Below, in pieces: positions 8,182 to 13,146 of a DNA stretch of 13,655 nt (position 1 is the stretch's first letter; each line of letters begins with the position of its first letter). The position numbers were made by a program, and so were the translations under genes. This stretch comes from Aquificaceae bacterium (GTDB taxonomy: Bacteria; Aquificota; Aquificia; Aquificales; Aquificaceae), in the NCBI GenBank assembly GCA_027049085.1, contig JALTVH010000189.1, forward strand, positions 1 to 13,655, in the 5' to 3' direction. The notes beneath the pieces were generated by a model. The model made no database searches. It was not told the DNA's origin and saw only the letters and a program-made list of their open reading frames with translations.

Positions 8182-8554
8182 ACTCAATGATCGGACATAC
8201 GGAGGCGGGAACTTCCCGCCTCTCCCTTAAAAGCTCTTCAAGGACCTTTTTCTGAGCTTTGAGGTCCTCAATGAGCCTGTCTATCTCGCTGATCTTTTCT
8301 CTGATTCTTTCCTCAACACACCCGCAGGGTGCCTGTCCTGAAGATTTTAAAAAGATTATTTCTTTTATCTCTTCAAGGCTAAAACCTACCGACTTTGCCT
8401 TTATTATGAACTCACAGAGCCTGAGGTGATCCTCTGTATAGACCCTGTAACCAGAGCCGTCACGCTGAGGAGGTGGGAGAAGTCCTATCTCTTCCCAGTA
8501 GCGGAGAGTCTTGGGATTCAGTCCAAGCTTTTCTGCAAGTTCACCTATCCTCAT
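8171..8554 (-). CDS. MerR-family heavy-metal/thiol-responsive regulator
   Basis: This 127-residue transcription factor has an N-terminal winged helix-turn-helix (MRIGELAEKLGLNPKTLRYW, then GSGYRVYTEDHLR), a dimerisation coiled coil (about 80-112) and a C-terminal CPIIE (C120) as in CueR and ZntR. Cysteines C77 and C79 lie in the loop before the coiled coil, where ZntR and MerR carry a metal-binding cysteine and CueR a serine. The first cysteine of the usual C-terminal metal loop is missing. The inducer is therefore unclear: divalent metal, Cu(I) or a thiol/persulfide signal. It is the last gene of its operon, joined by an ATGA overlap to the gene before it. A MerR-type promoter at 10521-10551 is its probable target, giving autoregulation. 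Confidence 0.92.
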   Translation of the reverse strand: MRIGELAEKLGLNPKTLRYWEEIGLLPPPQRDGSGYRVYTEDHLRLCEFIIKAKSVGFSLEEIKEIIFLKSSGQAPCGCVEERIREKISEIDRLIEDLKAQKKVLEELLRERREVPASVCPIIESIG

Positions 8555-8991
8555 AAGTAAATAGGTATGTAGCCTTCTTTAATTTTCAAGATATGATACT
8601 CAAAGCCCGATCGAACAACCTCTACACCTTCAAAGAGAGCCTCCTCAGAAACCTCAAAGATGTTCATTGCTACCCTGCAGGCTTTGAATTTTATCCCGTA
8701 AAGTATTAGGTTCCCTATCCTTTCGCCGAACTCACCGTTTTCAAACCTGTCCACAAAGGAAATACCCTCATCATAGGCAACCACCTCAATGTCAGCATTT
8801 GCACCCCATAGATTTATGGCTCCTCTGATCCTTATAAATACCTTCTTCCAGCGCTTTCGGTCTCTGAAGGTGACAGGAAATAGGATCTTAACCTGTTCCT
8901 CTTCTTTACTGGTGGTAGGTGACTTACCGCCTAAGGCAAGGCCACCGCTTAAAAGTCCTGCTGTTCCTATGATAAATTCTCTTCTGTTCAC
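8551..8991 (-). CDS. Tat-exported periplasmic DsrE/DsrF-like protein
   Basis: The 146-residue product begins NRREFIIGTAGLLSGGLALG, a twin-arginine signal followed by a hydrophobic stretch, so export to the periplasm in folded form is expected. The mature part follows the DsrE/DsrF fold: IRGAINLWGANADIEVVAYDEGI (54-76 in the protein), then LILYGIKFKACRVAM with the single cysteine C105 where DsrE-like proteins carry their conserved sulfur-binding residue, and a closing VEVVRSGFEYHILKIKEGY. It may carry a persulfide or be reduced by the membrane protein encoded just upstream. The GTG start (8989-8991) is supported by GGAGG 7 nt upstream and overlaps the preceding stop (GTGA). The exact chemistry is unknown. 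Confidence 0.82.
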   Translation of the reverse strand: MNRREFIIGTAGLLSGGLALGGKSPTTSKEEEQVKILFPVTFRDRKRWKKVFIRIRGAINLWGANADIEVVAYDEGISFVDRFENGEFGERIGNLILYGIKFKACRVAMNIFEVSEEALFEGVEVVRSGFEYHILKIKEGYIPIYL

Positions 8992-10262
8992 AGCACAACC
9001 TCCAGAAAGTTTTTAAAGAAGTACCCAGAGAGCACAAGAAAAACCGCTCCGACCACACGGTTTAGAGCTGCGTAATTTCTTCTGAAGAAGTCCGAGAGGC
9101 TCGTTGCAACGATTCCCGAAAGGAATATGGGAACAGACCTTCCAATTGCGTAAATGATCATGAGAAAGACGGCCTGACTTACAGAGCCAGTTGAAACACT
9201 GAGCACAACAGCTCCAAGGAGGAGGGATGTGCAGGAAGGACAGAGGGAAAAGGTGTATGCTATGCCAATCAGTAAACTGCTTGTGCCTGAGCTTAAAAGA
9301 TTTCCCAGGCGTGCTATTTCAAGTGAAAAGGGTAGGATATTAAGAAGGTTCAAAGCGATCAACAGGAGCAATCCAGCAAGGATAAGGTTAAAGATGTCGG
9401 TCCTGAAGATGTCTGAGAGAAACACTGTTGTCATAGAAACGACACCGCCTGTGATAGCGTGGGTCAGCAGGAAAGCTGTAAAGAACCCTCCTACGCTCAT
9501 CAAAAGGTCAACTCCCTTGCTGTGCCTTGTGACTATGAGGCCGAATACTATCGGAAGGAAGGGGAGGGTTGAGGGTCCGAGGCTTGTGAAGAAACCGAGG
9601 ACGAACATTACAGGAATTAGGAACAGAAGGGAATGGCTTCCCTGAAGAAGTGAGGATATGTAAATGGTGAGGGAGGTGAAGTCAACAAACCAGCTGATGG
9701 CAAGGATAAGCATAAATCCCGTAAGTGCTGGCATCGCAGGGATGAGGGAAGTTATCCATCTAAGAGTTTTCTCTGGAAGGAGAAGGATAAGGAGGGCAGG
9801 CAGTGTTACTGATAAGGCGTAAAGGTTGAAGAGGAGAAAGGGATTTTTGAAGTGGAGGGAATAGACACCGAGCAGTGCGACAAAGGGAAGGGCGCAGTAA
9901 GGGAGACTTAAGCCAAGGCCCACCCCGGGCGGAAAGCGACGATCGGGAAAAAAGAACTGGGGCGAGAGATCAAAGGGTGCTATGCCGATCCTCTTCATCA
10001 GCGGAAACCCGAGGAGGAAGATCCCCGCCACAACTGCCTGAACTATCAGTACAGAGTTCACCGAAACTGTAACCTTTTTAGCAAGAATAAAAAATAAAAG
10101 AGCTATGAAGTTAAAGAGCACAAGTCTGGACAGAAAGAGTAAAGCCAATTGCCTGAGGTCTCCACCTCTCGTATAAGCTCTGAAGAGCAAGTTTACGTTC
10201 CACATACAGGGTGTGAAGAAGGACAGGGTTCCAAGCAGGGGAACGAGGTAGGCGGGATTCAA
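8988..10262 (-). CDS. Double CcdA/DsbD-like transmembrane thiol-electron carrier
   Basis: This 424-residue membrane protein appears to be two CcdA-like halves in tandem. CcdA and DsbD cores carry thiol electrons from cytoplasmic thioredoxin across the membrane using one cysteine in each of two helices. In the first half these are SFFTPCMWN (C19) and SLPYCALPF (C123). In the second, the first position reads FFTSLGPSTLPFLP, matching the usual SPCVLPLLP but without cysteine, and the second is FSLCPSCTSLLLGA, a CxxC (C341, C344). The TTG start at 10262 has GAGGAGG 7 nt upstream and overlaps the thioredoxin stop (TTGA). Context, with thioredoxin before and an exported DsrE protein after, supports electron transfer to the periplasm. 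Family placement rests on motif alignment by eye, so an unrelated DUF is possible. Confidence 0.72.
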   Translation of the reverse strand: MNPAYLVPLLGTLSFFTPCMWNVNLLFRAYTRGGDLRQLALLFLSRLVLFNFIALLFFILAKKVTVSVNSVLIVQAVVAGIFLLGFPLMKRIGIAPFDLSPQFFFPDRRFPPGVGLGLSLPYCALPFVALLGVYSLHFKNPFLLFNLYALSVTLPALLILLLPEKTLRWITSLIPAMPALTGFMLILAISWFVDFTSLTIYISSLLQGSHSLLFLIPVMFVLGFFTSLGPSTLPFLPIVFGLIVTRHSKGVDLLMSVGGFFTAFLLTHAITGGVVSMTTVFLSDIFRTDIFNLILAGLLLLIALNLLNILPFSLEIARLGNLLSSGTSSLLIGIAYTFSLCPSCTSLLLGAVVLSVSTGSVSQAVFLMIIYAIGRSVPIFLSGIVATSLSDFFRRNYAALNRVVGAVFLVLSGYFFKNFLEVVL

Positions 10263-10513
10263 AAGGTCGCCTCCTCAATGGCTTTCTTTATCTTTTCCTC
10301 TGAGGGTACGGTTCCTGCAAACCTCACCTTCCCGTTAATAACTATCGCAGGCGATGTGAGAATCCCGAGCTCAATTATCCTGTCTGAATCCCTTATGGGA
10401 TCAAGGTGCCTTACCTCTGCGCCCATTTCCTTGGCTACCCTTTCAACCCTTTCCCTTACTACCGCACACTTGGGACAGAAATCTGACTCAAGGACCTCTA
10501 AAAGGACCTTCAT
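10259..10513 (-). CDS. Small thioredoxin/glutaredoxin-like protein
   Basis: This 84-residue protein has a thioredoxin-like fold: the CPKC active site (C13, C16) after the first strand, and the cis-proline segment TSPAIVINGKV (P55). It resembles the short Thioredoxin_3-type proteins rather than classical thioredoxin, which is about 105 residues and carries WCGPC. It has no signal peptide and should act in the cytoplasm, most simply as electron donor to the CcdA-like protein whose gene overlaps it by 4 nt. No Shine-Dalgarno fits the ATG at 10513. A MerR-type -10 ends 7 nt before that ATG, so the transcript may begin at the start codon. Confidence 0.9.
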   Translation of the reverse strand: MKVLLEVLESDFCPKCAVVRERVERVAKEMGAEVRHLDPIRDSDRIIELGILTSPAIVINGKVRFAGTVPSEEKIKKAIEEATF

Positions 10514-10520
10514 GGAATTA

Positions 10521-10551
10521 AAGATAAACCTTCCAGTTAGCTGGAAGGCAA
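10521..10551 (-). promoter_or_regulatory. MerR-type promoter and operator for the thioredoxin-CcdA-DsrE-MerR operon
   Basis: On the minus strand a -35-like TTGCCT (10546-10551) and a -10-like TATCTT (10521-10526) are 19 bp apart. The stretch between and overlapping them contains a perfect 8-bp dyad, CCTTCCAG-ctaa-CTGGAAGG (10529-10548). A 19-bp spacer with a central dyad is the hallmark of promoters that MerR proteins activate by DNA distortion, and CCTTCC/GGAAGG arms resemble CueR-type copA operators. A MerR gene closes this operon. The same dyad could also act as a weak terminator for the gene before it, as TTTATCTTT follows. Confidence 0.68.
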
Positions 10552-10553
10552 CC

Positions 10554-10874
10554 TCAGAAGCTTATTACCCTGTCAGCCCAGGTGACCACCTCATATAGGT
10601 CGTTCATTGAACCAACAGGGCAGCCCGCAGGATCCTTTGAATTCCTCGCCTCAAGGCACACACCGCAGGCTATTATCTCGCCACCATTTTCCTTAAAAAG
10701 CTGAATCTGACCTCTTACATCGTGGGCGGGATCCTCAAGGCTCAGGACCTCAACCCCCTTTCCCAGCAGAAAGACCTTTACCTCATCACCCTGAGCAAGA
10801 GCAAACACGCCAAAGCGAAAGGCGTTCCAGGCGGTTTCGGGGTCCTTTGAGTAAAGAGCTATTCCTATCTTCAT
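10554..10874 (-). CDS. Cytoplasmic DsrE-family protein
   Basis: This 106-residue protein without a signal peptide has the DsrE/TusD-like fold: MKIGIALYSKDPETAWNAFR, then ALAQGDEVKVFLLGKGVE, and the cysteine loop EIIACGVCLEAR (C70, C73) with a further C85. Members of this superfamily bind or pass on sulfane sulfur, or are small proteins of unknown role; the CxxC suggests redox or persulfide chemistry. The ATG at 10874 has GGAGG 6 nt upstream. It is the first gene of the minus-strand cluster, diverging from queF across only 33 nt. A dyad promoter separates it from the thioredoxin gene by 40 nt, so it may be transcribed both with and apart from the rest. Confidence 0.87.
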   Translation of the reverse strand: MKIGIALYSKDPETAWNAFRFGVFALAQGDEVKVFLLGKGVEVLSLEDPAHDVRGQIQLFKENGGEIIACGVCLEARNSKDPAGCPVGSMNDLYEVVTWADRVISF

Positions 10875-10893
10875 GGGATCCCTCCATTTTGCA

Positions 10894-10899
10894 TATATT
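10894..10899 (+). promoter_or_regulatory. Candidate -10 element for queF (possibly leaderless)
   Basis: TATATT lies 8 nt before the queF ATG and no ribosome site precedes that ATG. The -35 region at about 17 bp upstream (TCATGG or TTCATG) is weak. It overlaps whatever promoter serves the divergent DsrE gene. Confidence 0.3.
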
Positions 10900-10907
10900 T
10901 AATCATC

Positions 10908-11300
10908 ATGGAGGAAACTCAGGAAAGGAAGTACGGCGAGCAGGCGATTGAACAGGCAGAGCTTGAGCCATGGGAAAACCCTTCGCCCGAGAGGGATTAT
11001 GTGATTGAGATAACCTTCCCTGAATTTTCATGCCTGTGCCCCCGCTCTGGCTACCCCGATTATGCAACCATCAAAATACGTTACATCCCCGACCGCTACA
11101 TAATTGAGCTCCGCTCTCTGAAACTCTGGCTCAACAAGTTCAGAAACAGGTACATTTCCCATGAACAGGCAACCAACGATATCTACACAGCTCTGCAGGA
11201 GACCCTCAAACCACGGTTCCTTGAGGTGATCGGCGACTTCAACCCCCGCGGAAACGTCCACACGGTTATAAAGGTCAGGAGCGATCAGAGATATGATTAG
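10908..11300 (+). CDS. queF: NADPH-dependent preQ1 synthase (7-cyano-7-deazaguanine reductase) QueF
   Basis: QueF reduces preQ0 to preQ1 with NADPH, the last free-base step before the modified base enters tRNA for queuosine. The 130-residue length fits the single-domain (B. subtilis-type) enzyme. The catalytic segment FPEFSCLCPRSGYPDYA gives C44 as the nucleophile and D51 as the acid. ELRSLKLWLNKFRNRYISHE holds the QueF motif and the conserved His-Glu (H85, E86). FNPRGNVHT closes the fold. The ATG at 10908 has no Shine-Dalgarno, but no better in-frame start exists. Its stop overlaps the stop of the convergent DUF2063 gene by 4 nt. It has no evident link to the flanking thiol or RiPP genes. 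Confidence 0.96.
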   Translation: MEETQERKYGEQAIEQAELEPWENPSPERDYVIEITFPEFSCLCPRSGYPDYATIKIRYIPDRYIIELRSLKLWLNKFRNRYISHEQATNDIYTALQETLKPRFLEVIGDFNPRGNVHTVIKVRSDQRYD

Positions 11301-11977
11301 CAGGGATAGGCCTGAAGGATTTTGAGTTTGAGCAGTTGATCGAGAAATCTCTCTAAGTACTGTCTGGCTTCTTCAACATACTCGCCAAAATCCGAAATCT
11401 CAAGAGCGGAGGAGGGAGTCTTTCCAGAGTTTATCAGGTTAAGAAATCTGTATACAACAGGGGTTAGCTCAGTCCTCTTTACCTCATCTTTATCTCTATA
11501 CATTAAAAAGTAGTACTTTCCTTTCTGGCTGATTATTTCCTCCGGTGTTAAATCCTCAGCCCTGTGTACCGGATATTGAAAACGGATCAGCCTTGCTGAC
11601 TTTGAGAGCCTGTAATAGCCTTCCCAGTTCATCGGGCAGGACTCTCCTTCATCAGGAGCATTGAAGACTTCAATCTCAGTCCACTCATAGAGCAGTAATT
11701 CTTCTAAGAAAGGAAACCTCTCTTTAAGTGGCGTTTCCGCTTCCCTGAAAAATTCAACAAATTCTTTCCCCAGGTCAAGGAGGAGAGGTGAAGTATGCCT
11801 TAACTTCAGGAACTCTTTTATCAGCGACCTAAGTTCATCCTCTGCAAAGGAAGAGAAAAGAGGGAAAGAGGTTTCCACGAAGTCAAAAAATCTGTTGAAG
11901 ACAAGGAGGTGATAAGTTTCCTGAGCTGGGCTTTCAGGTGCCTTTAATCCCTTTGCACTCTCAAAGAGATTTTTCAT
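11297..11977 (-). CDS. DUF2063 (HvfC/BufC-type) RiPP maturation partner
   Basis: The 226-residue protein resembles DUF2063 proteins that accompany MNIO enzymes and help present the precursor peptide. The N-terminal helical half has the family pattern: YHLLVFNRFFDFVETSFPLF (22-41), then LIKEFLKLRHTSPLLLDLGK, EFVEFF and RFPFLEELLLYEWTE. The C-terminal half (about 115-226) is less conserved and may be the peptide-binding part. The reading frame is open upstream to 12151, but the ATG at 11977 is chosen because it starts 1 nt after the MNIO stop and the extra residues would overlap that gene and resemble nothing. Translational coupling to the MNIO gene is likely, as no well-placed ribosome site is seen. 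Confidence 0.83.
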   Translation of the reverse strand: MKNLFESAKGLKAPESPAQETYHLLVFNRFFDFVETSFPLFSSFAEDELRSLIKEFLKLRHTSPLLLDLGKEFVEFFREAETPLKERFPFLEELLLYEWTEIEVFNAPDEGESCPMNWEGYYRLSKSARLIRFQYPVHRAEDLTPEEIISQKGKYYFLMYRDKDEVKRTELTPVVYRFLNLINSGKTPSSALEISDFGEYVEEARQYLERFLDQLLKLKILQAYPC

Positions 11978-11978
11978 T

Positions 11979-12794
11979 TCATTTACCGACACCACAGAGC
12001 TCCTCAATCCTTTTAACTTCCTCAAGAAGCTCATCATAAGGGGGAATGTTGTTGTCGCGCTCAAGGAGAACAGGCACTGGACCCGTCCTCTGGAGAGTAA
12101 ACTCCAGGAGCCTGTAAACCTCATCAATGACTGGGGCACCATGGGTGTCAATGATTATCCTGTCAAAGCGCTCATGTCCCGCTATGTGAATGTAAGCAGT
12201 TTTTGAGAGGTCAAGCTTTTCAATGAACTCATAGGGGTTGTATCTGTGGTTGAGGGAGTTAACATAAACGTTGTTTACATCCAGCAAAAGCCTTGCCCCG
12301 CTCTCTTCCAGGACCGCATTGATAAATTCCCATTCTTCCATTTCCCCCGGAAGGCTGAGGTAGTAGGAAATGTTTTCAAGGATCAGAGACCTCTCAAGAA
12401 TTTCCTCAACCTTCCTTACCTTCTGTGCAACCCTCCGGACAGATTCCTCTGTAAACGGCAGGGGAAAGAGGTCATGGAGATACTCACCCCCAAGGGAAGA
12501 AAAGCTCAGGTGTTCCGAATAGACCTCAATCTCAAAGCTATCTAAAAATTCCTTCAGCTCTTTCAAAAATTCTCTGTTGAGAGGATCGGGGGAGCCGATT
12601 GATAGAGAGAGTCCGTGACAAGCAATGGGAACTCTTTCCCTTATCTTTTTAAGAGTCCTTTTAAAAAAGCCTCCCCTTTTCATCCAGTTTTCGGGTGCTA
12701 TCTCAAACCACGAGGGGAGGTCTGACTTTTCCAGAACCTCTTCGGCAAAGGAGTACCTGAGGCCGAGACCAGAACCTTCAATTATCTTTGCCAC
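11979..12794 (-). CDS. MNIO (DUF692) multinuclear iron oxidase, HvfB/BufB-type RiPP maturase
   Basis: This 271-residue TIM-barrel enzyme belongs to the multinuclear non-heme iron-dependent oxidases, which modify cysteine residues of precursor peptides. All motifs are present in order: GLGLR (9-13), FEIAPENWM (30-38), CHGLSLSIG (59-67, H60), SEHLSF (93-98), HDLFPLPFT (107-115), LENISYYL (139-146), LLLDVNNVYVNSLNH (169-183), YIHIAGHE (201-208), DTHGAPV (216-222) and LLERDNNIP (243-251). The His, Asp, Glu and Asn ligands expected for the iron site are intact. The GTG at 12794 is the only plausible start, since an in-frame TAG lies at 12804-12806. It has no correctly spaced ribosome site but has TAGATT 6 nt upstream. 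It is divergent from the precursor peptide gene across 62 nt. Confidence 0.93.
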   Translation of the reverse strand: MAKIIEGSGLGLRYSFAEEVLEKSDLPSWFEIAPENWMKRGGFFKRTLKKIRERVPIACHGLSLSIGSPDPLNREFLKELKEFLDSFEIEVYSEHLSFSSLGGEYLHDLFPLPFTEESVRRVAQKVRKVEEILERSLILENISYYLSLPGEMEEWEFINAVLEESGARLLLDVNNVYVNSLNHRYNPYEFIEKLDLSKTAYIHIAGHERFDRIIIDTHGAPVIDEVYRLLEFTLQRTGPVPVLLERDNNIPPYDELLEEVKRIEELCGVGK

Positions 12795-12856
12795 CCCTTT
12801 AATCTAACTCAAATTTTCCTGTGATGTGGTAGCTTTATAAAAGGAGGTGGAGAAGT

Positions 12857-13111
12857 ATGAAAGGGAAGGAAAAGCTCATGACTCTCCTGGGATCAGCAGT
12901 TATCCTTGGGCTTGGCGCTGAGGGAGCGACTCCGGCTTACTCCGCTGAGGGAAAGTGCGGAAACATGAACAAGGGGGCTGAGCAGAAAACTGAGAAAGGA
13001 AAGAAAGATGAGAAGAAGAAAAAGGAGAAGAAGAAAACCAAAGAAATGGCCTGCGGAGGCCAGGGAGCCTGTGGCGGGCAGATGAAGCAAAAGGACGGAA
13101 ATAAATCCTGA
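12857..13111 (+). CDS. Secreted Cys-containing RiPP precursor peptide, HvfA/bufferin-like
   Basis: The 84-residue product has a basic start (MKGKEK), a hydrophobic stretch (LMTLLGSAVILGLG) and a likely signal cleavage near residues 27-30 (PAYSA). The mature part has only three cysteines. C34 lies in EGKCG, the pentapeptide I associate with HvfA-type precursors modified by an MNIO enzyme. C66 and C72 lie in an ACGGQ-G-ACGGQ repeat. Between them is a highly charged Lys/Glu spacer (about 43-63). AAGGAGGTG lies 7 nt before the ATG. The divergent MNIO and DUF2063 genes are its probable maturation partners, and the matured peptide would be a metal-binding, perhaps copper-binding, periplasmic metallophore. 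Assignment rests on motif and context; the repeat content is lower than usual for the family. Confidence 0.78.
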   Translation: MKGKEKLMTLLGSAVILGLGAEGATPAYSAEGKCGNMNKGAEQKTEKGKKDEKKKKEKKKTKEMACGGQGACGGQMKQKDGNKS

Positions 13112-13129
13112 TAAAAAGGGGGAGTTACT

Positions 13130-13145
13130 GGGCTTAAAATAGCCC
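13130..13145 (+). promoter_or_regulatory. Hairpin between the distant ribosome site and the YkgJ start
   Basis: GGGCT and AGCCC form a 5-bp stem with a 6-nt loop (taaaat), ending 1 nt before the ATG at 13147. A purine-rich AGGGGGAG (about 13117-13124) lies 22 nt before that ATG, too far to act directly. If the hairpin folds, the effective spacing falls to about 6 nt. No T-run follows, so it is not a terminator. Confidence 0.4.
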
Positions 13146-13146
13146 T

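Noticed and set aside
9229..9645. A 138-codon plus-strand open frame opposite the CcdA-like gene.
   Set aside because: The product is rich in Arg and Lys with no domain pattern, has no ribosome site, and is the antisense of a clear membrane protein.
11978..12151. A 58-residue N-terminal extension of the DUF2063 gene into the MNIO gene.
   Set aside because: The extension overlaps conserved MNIO coding sequence in another frame and lacks family similarity, whereas an ATG sits 1 nt after the MNIO stop.
12834..12849. TATAAA as the -10 of the RiPP precursor gene.
   Set aside because: It abuts the AAGGAGGTG ribosome site, so a start 7 nt downstream would remove most of that site from the mRNA, and no -35 is visible. 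The true promoter was not located.
13130..13145. The GGGCT/AGCCC hairpin as a terminator after the precursor gene.
   Set aside because: The stem is only 5 bp and no T-run follows; the next gene begins 1 nt later.
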